Of a stretch of 64,000 bases of DNA, positions 31,960 through 42,139 are shown piece after piece (the stretch's first letter is position 1; every line of letters begins with the position of its first letter). Origin of the DNA: Symbiodinium natans. Lineage: Eukaryota; Sar; Dinophyceae; Suessiales; Symbiodiniaceae. The translations under genes and the position numbers were made by a program. Below the pieces are notes generated by a model that was given only the letters and a program-made list of their open reading frames with translations, had not been told where the DNA came from and did no database searches. The stretch lies in contig CAJNDS010002331.1 in the NCBI GenBank assembly GCA_905221605.1, positions 325,001-389,000 on the forward strand, written 5' to 3'.

Positions 31960-32200
31960 TTAGTGCATTAACCCTCGGTTGTTGACCACTTTTTGGTCAA
32001 TCTGGGACCGTTCTCAACTGAGCACTTTTTGGGTTGTGGCACCATTGAGCACTTTTTGGTCAATCGTTCTTGAGCCATTTTTGGTATGTCGGCAGCGTTC
32101 TTGAGCCATTTTTGGTCTGTCGGCACCGTTCTTTGGCCATTTTTGGTCTGTTGGCGCCGTTTTTGAGCCATTTTTGGTTTGTCGGCACCGTTCTTATAAA
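31960..32200. repeat. tandem repeat of GAGCCATTTTTGGT units
   Basis: Five to seven degenerate units of about 36 bp. The open minus-strand frame is a by-product. Confidence 0.7.
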
Positions 32201-32235
32201 AGCCTGGAACCCCCTAGTGACTAGTGAAAGCTAGA

Positions 32236-32480
32236 ACCCCAAACCCTAAACCCTAAACCCTAAACCCTAAACCCTAAACCCTAAACCCTAAACCCTAAAC
32301 CCTAAACCCTAAACCCTAAACCCTAAACCCTAAACCCTAAACCCTAAACCCTAAACCCTAAACCCTAAACCCTAAACCTAAACGCTAAACCCTACCCTAA
32401 ACCGTAAACCCTAACCCTACACCCTAAACCCTAAACCCTAAACACTAACCCCAAACCCTAAACCCTAAACCCTAAACCCT
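32236..32480 (+). repeat. CCCTAAA array (about 34 units)
   Basis: Perfect at first, degenerate after 32375 (CCTAAACG, CCCTACC). It precedes an ankyrin-like exon. Confidence 0.9.
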
Positions 32481-32512
32481 TCAGTTCTGCCCTCTGGGGA
32501 GCCTGCGAAGAG

Positions 32513-32566
32513 GCATGACTGCGCTGCACTACGCGGCGGCCGTGGGCGCAAGCAGCCTCGTTGAGG
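32513..32566 (+). CDS. ankyrin-repeat-like exon
   Basis: Frame MTALHYAAAVGASSLVEE has the ankyrin TALHYAA helix start and the spacing to L-V. The AAGAG|G acceptor and GAG|GA donor match the donor type of the seven-exon gene. A single visible repeat, so family assignment is tentative. Confidence 0.5.
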
Positions 32567-33044
32567 AGAAAGTCCTCCGATTTGGAGGGGGGGGGTTCAG
32601 GGTTTCGGGTTTCGGGTCTCGGGTTTAGGGTTTTGGAGGGATCACTTGGGGTTCTTAGATTATTGGAGATTATTAGGGATGATGATTATTGGGGATTATT
32701 AGGGTTTTTTCTAGGGATGACAAGGGAGCAAAGGGATCATTATGGATGATTAGGGATTGTTAGGGGTTGTCAGGGATTCTTAGGGTTGTTGGGGCTGTTT
32801 TTAAGGTTATTTGGGTTTTTCGGGTTGTTAGGCTACTAGGGTTATTAGGGTTATTCGGGCTATTCAATTAATATTCGGCTTACTGGGGGTCTGGGACGCG
32901 CTTGTTGCTTAGCCGTTTGTGCTTCTCGGGCTTAGGGCCTCGGATTTAGGAATCTTCTCCGAAGTTCCCCCGAAACCCCTCAACCTCCCGAAGCCCAAGC
33001 CTGAAACCCAAGAAACCCTAAACCCTAAACCGTCCCAGAGACTC

Positions 33045-33131
33045 CAAAACCCCTTAATTAAGGAATATACCTTAAATTAGAATAGGAGCCCAAATATGAT
33101 TTAAGGTATATTCCTTAATTAAGGGGTTTTG
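33045..33131. mobile_element. perfect 33-bp-arm palindrome
   Basis: Arms CCCCTTAATTAAGGAATATA and its exact complement extend to 33 bp each side with a loop of about 21 bp. It is AT-rich and probably a young hairpin MITE. Confidence 0.75.
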
Positions 33132-33187
33132 AAGTCTTTGGGGTCAACCCCTAAACCCAAATTGGGGCCCCACATCTTGGGCTTCAG

Positions 33188-33237
33188 GGTTGGACAAGTG
33201 GCTCATCCCGAACCCTAAGCGACATGAGTGTCATCAG
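33188..33237 (+). CDS. exon island
   Basis: TTCAG|G acceptor, frame GWTSGSSRTLSDMSVI, AG|GTCCTG donor. Confidence 0.4.
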
Positions 33238-33409
33238 GTCCTGGCTTCAGGGCCTCAGGGTTGAGACCTTGGGGTTTACGGCTTCTTTGCAGACTCCATA
33301 AACCCCTGTGCAAGGTTTGGTAACCTATTCAGGTTCAGGGTCCGTTAGAGTGTGGGGTTTAGGATTCACCTGCCATAGAGCCATCCGTACTGAACCATGG
33401 GTGCCCCGA

Positions 33410-33600
33410 TTAAGGCTTGGCTTTCGGGGGCCTTGAGAGCCTTGGGGGCCTTGGGGGCCTTAAAACCTTGGGGCCTTGGGGGGCCTTCTTGGGGGCTTGG
33501 CGGCCTTGGGGGCCTTGGGGGCCTGGGGGGCCTGGGGGGCCTTGGGGGCCTTGGGGCCTTCAAAACCTTGGGGGGCTTCAAAACCTTGGGGGTCTTAGCT
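33410..33600. repeat. GGGGGCCTT low-complexity repeat
   Basis: Degenerate GGGGCCTTG units; the Gly/Leu and Pro/Arg frames are by-products. Confidence 0.7.
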
Positions 33601-33730
33601 ATCAGGGAGTTAGGGGGGTTTAGGGGCTTTTGGGTTTTTGGGGGTCGGGCTGTCGGCTACTGTAGGGTTTTGGGAGCTCTGGATCCCGAAACAACCACAG
33701 CGTGTACCAATGTTGATGTGCAGAGAAGAG

Positions 33731-33772
33731 GCTCGCAACTTTGCAAGGAGCTACTCCCGCACCCCGCTTGAG
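33731..33772 (+). CDS. exon island
   Basis: GAAGAG|G acceptor, phase-0 frame ARNFARSYSRTPLE, GAG|GA donor; same edge grammar as the seven-exon gene. Confidence 0.5.
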
Positions 33773-33779
33773 GAAGCGC

Positions 33780-33938
33780 AACCCTAAACCCTAAACCCTA
33801 AACCCTAAACCCTAAACCCTAAACCCTAAACCCTAAACCCTAAACCCTAAACCCTAAACCCTAAACCCTGCACCCTAAATCCTAAACCCTAAGCCCTAAA
33901 CCCTAAACCCTAAACCCTAAACCCTAAACCCTAAACCC
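33780..33938 (+). repeat. CCCTAAA array (about 22 units)
   Basis: Follows directly on an exon rather than preceding one. Confidence 0.9.
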
Positions 33939-33949
33939 GAAGAAACACG

Positions 33950-34300
33950 CCGCAAACATGCACGAGCATTGTCGTGCATCAGCATGGTGCTCGGGCTTTG
34001 GCCAGACATTTTTTGCTGTGGGGCGCTGACCTCCCCCTGCACATGAAATCCCAGAATGGCAGGCTTTTCGCCCTGCAATGTTGCGTGTGCATTGGAATGC
34101 ATTTGTGGGCCTCATAGGCTTGGGGGGGCGGCACCCACTTGTGACAGCCCTCCACGACCGAGCTGCCCAAATTCGGTTTGTCCAGCGGCCTGCGTCGTGT
34201 CTTTTGACTCGATCTACCCCGCAAGGGTCAATGAGTTGACGCACGACATCTGCACGAGTGACAGGCATGCAGGTTTCAAAGCAGGAGCCGCCAATCTCCC
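33950..34300 (-). pseudogene. possible decayed Tc1/mariner transposase fragment
   Basis: The minus strand carries LMHDNARAC preceded by GEKPAILGFHVQGEV, reminiscent of the region around the second catalytic Asp in Tc1/mariner transposases. Other patches lie in different frames, so it would be frameshifted and truncated. Flanked on both sides by CCCTAAA arrays. The motif match is short. Confidence 0.3.
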
Positions 34301-34369
34301 AAAGCCCTCAGAGTCCCTGTATATGCTGTAGACCCTAAGCCCCAAGCTCCCCATAGACCCTGCACCCTG

Positions 34370-34510
34370 TGCCCTAAACCCTAAACCCTAAACCCTAAAC
34401 CCTAAACCCTAAACCCTAAACCCTAAACCCTAAACCCTAAACCCTAAACCCTAAACCCTAAACCCTAAACCCTAAACCCTAAACCCTAAACCCTAAACCC
34501 TAAACCCTAT
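34370..34510 (+). repeat. CCCTAAA array (about 20 units)
   Basis: Perfect heptamers upstream of the exon at 34551. Confidence 0.95.
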
Positions 34511-34550
34511 AAACGCTAGACCCTAAACCTGTGTGGCGTGGGTCAAAGAG

Positions 34551-34613
34551 GAACTGCTGAAGGCGCGGGCGGACTGCGACCTCACGCGCGCCTCCCAGCC
34601 TGGCGTGCTCGAG
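34551..34613 (+). CDS. exon island
   Basis: AAAGAG|G acceptor; phase-0 frame ELLKARADCDLTRASQPGVL ending GAG; TTTAGGG units follow at 34625. Confidence 0.55.
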
Positions 34614-34779
34614 GGGCTGAGGGGCTTTAGGGTTTAGGGTTTAGGGTTTAGGGTTTAGGGTTTGGGGGCTGAGGGGGCTGAGGAGGCTGAGGGGGCTGAG
34701 GGGGCTGAGGGGCTGAGGGTTTGGACTTCAGGGGAGGGCTGTAGGGCTTAGGGCTTTTCTCCGGGCTTGGACAAGGAAT

Positions 34780-34800
34780 TGGTATGTATATATATATATA

Positions 34801-34837
<37 letters not shown>

Positions 34838-34868
34838 TTGTCTTATATATATATATATATATATATGT
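34780..34868. repeat. (TA)n microsatellite
   Basis: Two TATATA runs separated by GCATTGTCT. Confidence 0.9.
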
Positions 34869-34932
34869 GAATGTAATAGTAGTAGCAATAGGTATGCATA
34901 TGGTATGAAAAATCTTTGAAGGCCGCCCGAAG

Positions 34933-35004
34933 GTGCACGCAGGGTCGCCAGAGCTCACGGAGGGTCGCATCCCAAGCCTGGCGCCCGACTTCCCTAACGC
35001 TTGA
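34933..35004 (+). CDS. exon island, possible terminal exon
   Basis: CGAAG|G acceptor; frame VHAGSPELTEGRIPSLAP then DFPNA and TGA. It may end a gene, or the stop may lie beyond an unseen donor. Confidence 0.4.
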   Translation: MHAGSPELTEGRIPSLAPDFPNA

Positions 35005-35236
35005 AAGCCTCCGCTTCCTCCCCAAAAAAAACTCGGTTCAGGGTTTAGAGTTTAGGGTCTAGGACTCGGGTTTGGGGGCCCCAAAATTCTGAAGTAGGCA
35101 TACTGGGCTGGGTGTCGGACAGGGTCTGGTCACACAAATGTTGAAGATCGGGGGGGGGGGGGGTTGGGAGTACAAGGAGCAGACTAACATTTAAGGGTTT
35201 GGCTGGATGTTGGGGTTTAACGTGCACCCCGAACCA

Positions 35237-35377
35237 TACTCAAAGGATCAGGGGGCTTAGCAAGTAGGGTTACAACTAGGGCAACGATGGTTGCAAGTAC
35301 TTATAACCCCAATTAGGGTACTTAAAAACCCGACTTATTAAGTCCCCTACTTACTAAGTCCCATGATCCTCCAAGTA
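35237..35377. mobile_element. hairpin element family E, copy 2
   Basis: AAAGGATCAGGGGGCTTAG faces CTAAGTCCCATGATCCTCC, with a duplicated inner CTTACTAAGTCCC. Confidence 0.7.
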
Positions 35378-35527
35378 CCCAGGCCCCTCCTCCTAAACCC
35401 TAAACCCCAAACCTTAAACCCCAAACCCTAAACCCTAAACCCCAAACCCTAAACCCTAAGCCCTAAACCCTAAACCCTAAACCGTAAGCGCTAAACCCTA
35501 AAGCCTGAACCCTCCATTCGCTCAGAG

Positions 35528-35584
35528 CCCTGCGTTGTAGTGAAGGACGAAGAACGGGCACTCCGCCCTGAGTGCTGGCCTCAG
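35528..35584 (+). CDS. exon island
   Basis: Frame PCVVVKDEERALRPECWPQ with a CAG|GTGCCG donor, between a CCCTAAA array (35395-35500) and a TTTAGGG array (35596-35677). Confidence 0.55.
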
Positions 35585-35595
35585 GTGCCGTTACG

Positions 35596-35677
35596 TTTTA
35601 GGGTTTAGGGTTTAGGGTTTAGGGTTTAGGGTTTAGGGTTTAGGGTTTAGGGTTTAGGGTTTAGGGTTTAGGGTTTA
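35596..35677 (+). repeat. TTTAGGG array (about 11 units)
   Basis: Runs directly into ACTTGGAGGCTCA, a family A left arm, at 35676. Confidence 0.9.
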
Positions 35678-35787
35678 CTTGGAGGCTCAGGGTACTTGCA
35701 ACCCCCAATGATAACTGTACTTACAAGCCCCCTAAGTCCCCTACATCCTCTAAGTAGGTTATAGGTAGACTTACAATTGGGGTTTGG

Positions 35788-35888
35788 GTTGGGATGTTAC
35801 CCCTTATACTAACAGTCCTTGGTAGGAGTTATAGTACCCCCCCAATTATTATCCCGATTAAGGACTGTTAGTACAAGGTGGAACATCC
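35788..35888. mobile_element. hairpin element family B, copy 3
   Basis: GGTTGGGATGTTACCCCTTA faces ACAAGGTGGAACATCC, with inner AACAGTCCTT/AAGGACTGTT. Confidence 0.7.
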
Positions 35889-36211
35889 GAAGTTTTTGGT
35901 TTAGTCCAGGCTTACAGTGTTTGAGGGTTGAGGGTCTTAGGGCTGGGGGGCCGAAAGGTACCAACAGATCCCTGGGCCCGGATTTCGAGTTTCAGGGATG
36001 CGGGGTTTCGGGCTTTGGAAGGGGAGTGAAGCATCAATGTGCTGTGCAGAAGCAACTTAAGCGAACACAGGGCACCTTCACCTGGCATCGCAAACCCTGA
36101 GCCCGCAACCCCCAACCCTCGTCCTAAACCCTTAGCCCTGAACCCTAGATCTCTAAACTCTGTAACCCTGAAGCCCCAGAATCTGCACCCCAAACCCAGC
36201 GAGGGGGCTAG

Positions 36212-36270
36212 GCTCTGCCACGGCAGCCAGGATTTCTGGGCTTGGCGCTCGCTGCTTGTCTCGGATCCAG
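36212..36270 (+). CDS. exon island
   Basis: CTAG|G acceptor and CAG|GTAGTA donor frame a 59-nt segment. Reading GFLGLALAACLGS in one frame suggests a hydrophobic stretch; frame uncertain. Confidence 0.35.
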
Positions 36271-36396
36271 GTAGTACGTCATGCGCAGGACGTCGCCGCT
36301 CGCATGGTTAGGGTTTAGGGTTTAGGGTTTGGGGTTTAGGGTTTAGGGTTTAGGGTTTTAAGGTTTAGGGTGTCTAGATGCATGCCTCACTTACAG

Positions 36397-36430
36397 CCGC
36401 AGACAGCAAAAACGGCCCGTACTTTGAGCT
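36397..36430 (+). CDS. micro-exon island
   Basis: TTACAG acceptor; frame ADSKNGPYFE; GTGAGC donor. Confidence 0.4.
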
Positions 36431-36564
36431 GTGAGCTGTGAGCTCTGGAGACATTGTGAAAAAGAGCAGTTGCCTCAGTATTGCCAATTAGGCTTTAGGG
36501 TTTGGGGTTTAGGGTTTAGGGTTTAGGACAACTTTCTTATGTGAAGCTTCACGTCGTTGGCGCC

Positions 36565-36649
36565 ATGTCTCCGCCCGTGAGTACGGAGTCGCCAGAAAGC
36601 AAGCGCGCCCACTGCACCGAGTTCAAATACACGCACAAGGATGGCAAAG
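36565..36649 (+). CDS. exon, joins 37485 in frame
   Basis: Frame from ATG: SPPVSTESPESKRAHCTEF then KYTHKDGK, ending AAAG|GTGCGG in phase 1. The exon at 37485 starts in matching phase. ATG at 36565 could be a true start; an upstream exon is also possible. Confidence 0.55.
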
Positions 36650-37085
36650 GTGCGGCAACGGGGTTTAGGGTTTAGGTTTAGGGTTTAGGGTTTAGGGTTT
36701 AGGGTTTGGGGTTGAGGGTTGAGGGTTTCTCATGGGGCTTGCTCCAGGGGTGGGAGCCGTTCTAGCGCTGGCTCCAAGTATGAGAAGTAAGGTTATAACT
36801 AAAGTGTATAAGGTTACAACCTTCTGTAGCCCCTACGCAAAACTACCCTGGAACCTTCAGCAACTCCGATAATATATGGGTCGACCTAATTCAGGGGCCG
36901 CCTTTGGTAACCTAAGCCAAGGTTGAGAGCTATGCCAGGGAATCCCCCCAAAGGGTGCTGATCAACTGCATCGGCTGCATCGGGGTATTTCCCAGAATAG
37001 GGCTATTTTCGAAAACTCCCATCTAGGGCCCAGAGGACAGACACGCTCCAAGATGTAGCGTAGATACAAGTAAACCTTGATCCCC

Positions 37086-37484
37086 ACTTAGAGGTTCATG
37101 GGTAGTTATACAAGTAGGGTTATGAGCATAGTAGCTGCAATTAGAACCTTATTGAGGGCAACTTGTATCCCTGCTCATGACTAGCCATGAACCCTAAACC
37201 CTAAACCCTAAACCCTAAACCCTAAACCCTAAACCCTAAACCCTAAACCCTAAACCCTAAACCCTAAACCCTAAACCCTAAACCCTAAACCCTAAACCCT
37301 AAACCCTAAACCCTAAACCCTAAAAACTAAACCCTAAACCCTAAACCCTAAACCCTAAACCCTAAACCCTAAACCCTAAACCCTAAACCCTAAACCCTAA
37401 ACCCTAAACCCTAAACCCTAAACCCTAAACCCTAAACCCTAAACCCTAACCCTAAACTGAACCTCCAAGTAACCCCTTGCACAG
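37086..37484. mobile_element. hairpin element family A split by a CCCTAAA array
   Basis: The left arm CTTAGAGGTTCATGGGTAG is intact. The right arm reads CTAGCCATGAACC and is continued by about 37 CCCTAAA units (37190-37456). Then comes TGAACCTCCAAGTAA, the rest of the arm, and 12 bp later the CACAG|G acceptor. Confidence 0.7.
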
Positions 37485-37561
37485 GTGTGGAGATCTGCGA
37501 GCGCCTGTCCATAAATCGCCTGTCCGGACAGGCGGCTTGCCAAGTTCCTTTGGGCCTCGAG
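37485..37561 (+). CDS. exon, partner of 36565-36649
   Basis: CACAG|G acceptor; joined frame HKDGKGVEICERLSINRL and on to SGQAACQVPLGLE. A GC donor after SGQ (37532) is an alternative end. Confidence 0.55.
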
Positions 37562-37710
37562 TGCTGTTCAAAGAGCCTATAAGCCCCGGTGTGGAATTGA
37601 AGGTTAGGGTTTACCCTAAATCCTAAACCCTAAACCCTAAACCCTAAACCCCAAACCCAAAACCCTAAACCCTAAATCCTAAACCCTAAACCCTAAACCC
37701 TTAATTGTAG

Positions 37711-37766
37711 GCCTAGCGTTGGCTTGGAGTCTTGTCGAAGACCAAGCCAAGATCACAATCAGTGCC
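37711..37766 (+). CDS. exon island
   Basis: TTGTAG|G acceptor after a CCCTAAA array; frame LALAWSLVEDQAKITISA; GTGGGT donor; TTTAGGG array follows. Confidence 0.55.
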
Positions 37767-37903
37767 GTGGGTTCCTGGAGGTTCAGCACGGTAGCTTTGG
37801 GGGTTTAGGGTTTAGGGTTTGGGGTTGAGGGTTGAGGGTTTAGGGTTTAGGGTTTAGGGTTTAGATACAGCCCTACGAAAATATGTACCCATGAGCCTTC
37901 CAG

Positions 37904-37963
37904 CAGCATGACGAAAGCCAACCGGACGCTGTCTGGCGCGGGAGGCCACCTCACCGAAGACCT
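37904..37963 (+). CDS. exon island
   Basis: CAG acceptor; frame SMTKANRTLSGAGGHLTED; donor unclear. Confidence 0.4.
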
Positions 37964-38292
37964 AAACCCCAAGCCCCAAAATGCCCTAAGCACATGACTC
38001 GAGGCTTCTGTTTCCTCCTTGTAAGGGATTTCCTGTATTTGGGGACACTGAGGACCTCGGTTTCCGAGGACTGAGGGTTTTAGGGCCTTAGGGGGTTTAG
38101 GGTTTAGGGTTATTTTAGGGGTATTAGGCATTTTCGTGTTTAGGGTTTGAGGCTTTAGGGGTTGGGTGAGCTTTGTTTTTTCAGATTGTTTGGTGATTGG
38201 CTGATTCAGGGATACCCTAGAAACCCCCGTAAGCCCCCTAAACCCTAAACCCTAAACCCTAAACCCTATACCCTATAAACCCCAAAAGCCAG

Positions 38293-38389
38293 CTCGGTGG
38301 TGATTTTCTCTGAAGAAAGTGTCGAGCTCGTCATTGCAGACCTCTTGAGTGTTCGGTTCGGCTCCCTCGAACCGCCCATGGCAGTGAAG
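38293..38389 (+). CDS. exon island
   Basis: GCCAG acceptor after CCCTAAA units; frame SVVIFSEESVELVIADLL then SVRFGSLEPPMAVK; TTTAG follows at once. One of the clearest coding islands. Confidence 0.6.
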
Positions 38390-38434
38390 TTTAGTTTAGA
38401 GTTTAGGGTTTAGGGTAAGCCATTCCTGAACTCT

Positions 38435-38532
38435 GGGATGTTCCCCCTTGTGCTAACAGTCCTTAGGAGGGATTACGAATACTCCCTCTAATCCCATGAA
38501 CGACCGCTAGTATAAGGGGGAACATCCCAACC
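38435..38532. mobile_element. hairpin element family B, copy 4
   Basis: GGGATGTTCCCCCTTGTGCT faces TATAAGGGGGAACATCCC. Confidence 0.75.
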
Positions 38533-38563
38533 TAAGCTCCCTGCTCAGAACCGGTAAGACAAG

Positions 38564-38659
38564 GCCACCTGGTATCGCGGCGGGGAGGTTCGCATCTTCC
38601 ATCAGGCGGAGGCGGGGGTCCGCACCTTTCATGATTTGCATGGCCTCCCTGATCCTTGA
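38564..38659 (+). CDS. exon island, possible terminal exon
   Basis: ACAAG|G acceptor; frame ATWYRGGEVRIFHQAEAG then VRTFHDLHGLPDP and TGA. A CAG|GC donor at 38606 would be an internal alternative. It sits directly after hairpin B. Confidence 0.55.
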   Translation, partial: ATWYRGGEVRIFHQAEAGVRTFHDLHGLPDP

Positions 38660-39545
38660 ATTTTGAGCCCTAAGCCCTAAACCTTAAGCTTTCAACCCCT
38701 AAACCCTAAACCCAAAGCCCAAAGCCCAAAGCCCAAAGCGTTAAACCCTAAACCCAACACCCTAGAAACCTGATGCCTCTCATCCCTTCAGACCTCCCAA
38801 GCAGAAAGCTGGACTCGTCGCGAAACTTTTTTTCGGTCCTTCGGGTTTATAGAAACTTTATAGAGTTTGCGGACTCGGGTTGAGGGTTTAGGGTGAGGGC
38901 CTGACAGCCCCAAAGACCCAGAAGGGGCTTGGTGAGGGTTGTGTAGCGGACGTTCTAAGCCTTTTTTCGAGACATTCAGAGCTTGGGGTTGATGCTGCTG
39001 TTCGCCTCCAAGGGTACTTTCATGGGCCCTTAATATGGTCCCTAACCTCCTTTAACGGGTTCTGATGTATGAGCCCTTAATTTGTATGGGTCTAAGCACA
39101 GCAGGGTTCTGGGCTGTCACTTGCCAAGCTTTGCCATGGCTGCCGGAGAAATGGGAATGGGAATCCGGTTTGCCTGGTGGAGATTCGCAGCTCTGCCAAA
39201 ATCCCCCAAAACCCCCCCAAGGCCCCAAACCTCAAACCCTAAACCCCCGAAACCCTAAGCACCAAACACCCAGCTATGAGGGTACGACCAGCCCAGACCA
39301 GTCAAGCCCTCACTTGCCTGTCTAAGCCCTATTGGGGTTTAGGGTTTATGGTTTAGGTTAGGCTCTTTGGAGACAATGTAATGCCAATAGCAAAGCCCTA
39401 AACCCTAAACCCCAAAACCCCAAACCCTGAACCCTGAACCCTGAACCCTGAACCCTAAACCCCAAACCCTAAACCCTAAACCCTCTGGGGTGCTTAGGGC
39501 GTTTAAGGTTGTTGGCTTAGGGACGCGTCTGTGTGTGCCTGCAAG

Positions 39546-39580
39546 GTGACGGGCGTGCGCTTCTCCGCCAGGTCCCGGGA
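39546..39580 (+). CDS. exon island
   Basis: GCAAG|G acceptor; frame VTGVRFSARSRE. An AG|GTCCCG donor within, at 39572, is possible. Confidence 0.4.
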
Positions 39581-40009
39581 GTTTAGTGGTTTAGGGTTTA
39601 GGGGTTTGAGGTTTAGGGTTTAGGGTTTAGGGTCTAGGGTTTAGGGTTTAGGGTTCAGAGAGTTTGGGTTTAAGGTTGAGGGCGGCTGCTTCATACTACA
39701 CATCGTAAGAAATATACATAGTAGAGCATCTTAGATATTAATGTACAAATATCTCGCCCTATATTTCTATATATATGTACATACACACATATGCATGATG
39801 TTGCAGGGTTTGGGTCTTGGGGGTTGGGGTTTGGAGTTCAGTTGGGGTATAAATTTCAGGCCAGCAAGGATTCCTGCCCCGAAGCCCTGAACCTAACCCC
39901 CCGAAAGCCCCAAAAGCTCCTAAAGCCGGACCCGAAACCCGAAACCCCTCACCCGCCCTAACCCGAAACCCGAAACCCGAAACCCGAAACGCGAAGCCCG
40001 AAACCCTAA

Positions 40010-40150
40010 CCCTAAAACCCTAAACCCTAAACCCTAAACCCTAAACCCTAAACCCTAAACCCTAAAGCCTAAAGCCTAAAGCCTAAAGCCTAAACCCTAA
40101 ACCCTAAACCCTAAACCCTAAACCCCTAACCCTAAAACCTAAACCCCAAA
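40010..40150 (+). repeat. CCCTAAA array with a CCTAAAG block
   Basis: About 20 units; units at 40064-40092 are CCTAAAG, a local variant block. Confidence 0.9.
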
Positions 40151-40185
40151 CCATGGCAACCTGCGGGCTGCAAGTCTGCGGTAAG

Positions 40186-40247
40186 GACCGGCGACCCCTC
40201 GGGCGAGTTTCGGACCTGGCAGAGCATCCGAGGGGAAGGCCGGTCTG
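40186..40247 (+). CDS. exon island
   Basis: GTAAG|G acceptor. Two frames are open (TGDPSGEFRTWQSIRGEG or DRRPLGRVSDLAEHP). A TTTAGGG array follows at once. Confidence 0.4.
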
Positions 40248-40657
40248 GGGTTTAGGGTTTAGGGTTAGGGTTTAGGGTTTAGGGTTTAGGGTTTAGGGTT
40301 TGGGGTTAGGGTTTAGGGTTTAGGGTTTAGGGCTTAGGGCTTAGGGCTTAGGTTTAGGGCTTAGGGTTTAGGGCTTCGGGTCGGAACTCTCTAACTACCT
40401 CAGCTGCAGACACGCTCTCAACCTAAACCCTAAACCCTAAACCCTAGACCCAAACCTTCAACCAACTTTTGGCACTGCGGGAACCTGCAGTTTGGCTTAG
40501 GGCTCCCGAACTGCCCCCAGCGCCCTGAAGCAAAGCCCTGAAGCCCTGAATCCCGAAACTTGCAAATCCCGTGAAGACACCCTAAACCCTAAACCCTAAA
40601 CCCCAAACCCTAAACCCTGAACCCTGAACCCTAAACCCTAAACCCCCCGATCCTACA

Positions 40658-40708
40658 GTGCTCCTGCAGTTGGGGGGGGTACCCCTGCGGATCGGGGACC
40701 CCGATGAG
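40658..40708 (+). CDS. exon island
   Basis: Frame VLLQLGGVPLRIGDPDE with a GAG|GTACGA donor after a CCCTAAA array. Confidence 0.55.
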
Positions 40709-41405
40709 GTACGATGGTGGAGGCTGCTCAAAAGGACTACCCCAATCCCCCCCTACAATATAAGCCTCTAAGTCCGAGCCTCAATCCTCACTTCAAACGG
40801 CCCTCAACCCGAAACTCCGAATTTCTGAGCTTCCTATGCCGAGGCTTGTTCGAGCTTCTGCAGCGGAACGCGCCTCTCCTGCTCACACTGCTTCTAACGC
40901 CGCATGCTGGCAACTTGAGACTCACAGTTGTGTGTGTAGGTAGTTCTCTAAATGGGGTCTGCCCCAGTGATGAGGGAGCCTCCGTAGTGCAACCGGAGCA
41001 CAAAGAGGGGCCATGATTTAGAGAGACCCCCCATGCGTGTGCGCTTTCCTTGTTTTGTTGCGGGAGGAGGGGGTTCGGGGCTTGAGATTTCTTCGGAAAC
41101 TTGAGAATTTCAGTGTCTTGAAGCTTCCCTCTGTACTAAGCCTCACCACCCCAGCATCTTCTTTACTTGTACTGGGGGGAGGTGGAGGAATGCGCGCCGT
41201 GGAATGATCATCCCCGCCTAAACCCCATATGAGCATCGGACAAAGCTAATGTAGATCCAAGCTTGTCTTGAAGTTGCATGCCTTCTGGTTTGAAATACTT
41301 CTCCTCGAAAAACGATAGGGGCCCACCCTCAAGCAATGCCCCAAAACTCGAAGAGATGCTATGAAGAACCAATGTGTATATGTATCTGCAGGGATACGTG
41401 TAGCC
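40709..41405. other. long array-free intron segment
   Basis: Contains several short frames but no island I can call. GC content and composition are ordinary. Confidence 0.3.
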
Positions 41406-41604
41406 CTAAACCCTGAACCTCCAACCTCCGAAACCCCTAAACCCCTGAAACCCAAACCCCAAACCCTAAACCCTAAACCCTAAACCCTAAATTTAAGAGC
41501 CTCCGGCTCAAGCCGCCGACCCCGCCGGAGCATTGTTCAGGGCTCAAGCGGCGCAGCGTGCTGCGGCGCCAAGACCCTAAACCCTACAGCCGAAACCCTC
41601 AAGT

Positions 41605-41720
41605 GTAGGAAGAAGGGGGTGGGGGGGGGGGGGGGTGAGGGGGGGGGGGGGGAGGGGGGGGGGGGGGGGGGGGGGGAGGGGGGGGGAGGGGGGGGGGGGG
41701 GGGGGGGAGGGGGTGGGCAG
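41605..41720. repeat. poly-G tract
   Basis: About 110 bases almost entirely G with few T/A interruptions; prone to assembly error. Confidence 0.85.
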
Positions 41721-41994
41721 GGCGGTGGGAAAAAGTGGGTTTTTTTTTCCCAAAAAACCCCTATGCCCTGTGCGAAACCGCCTATGGTCCATGAGTACAC
41801 GCGGTGTGGTTGGCCTGGCCCTCCACGGAAAAGCTGCCGGGGTACCCCCCCTACCCCCCCCCCCCGCGTTTTAGAGGGGCTGAGGGAAAAAGGGAGGTTT
41901 TCACCTCCAGAAACCTATCCAACGCCTCCAGGGTTGGCGGATCCAATCCTAAACCCTAAACCCTCAACCCTAAACCCTAAACCCTAAACGCAAG

Positions 41995-42058
41995 GATCCT
42001 GAACATCTTCACTGCGGACCTCCTCATAGCCGCGGTCCTCTGCCTGCGGCTCTGGCAG
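41995..42058 (+). CDS. membrane-segment exon
   Basis: GCAAG|G acceptor; frame ILNIFTADLLIAAVLCLRLW ends CAG|GC donor. A strongly hydrophobic 20-residue helix, probably transmembrane. Confidence 0.6.
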
Positions 42059-42139
42059 GCGTCTTTGGGAGTTTTTTTTTTTTTTTTTCAGGGTTTAGGG
42101 TTTATGGCTTAGGGTTTAGGGTTTAGCTTACGGGTTCAG

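Noticed and set aside
32040-32210. Spliced-leader-like TGGCTCAAG on the minus strand
   Set aside because: Only nine bases match, and they are part of a tandem repeat.
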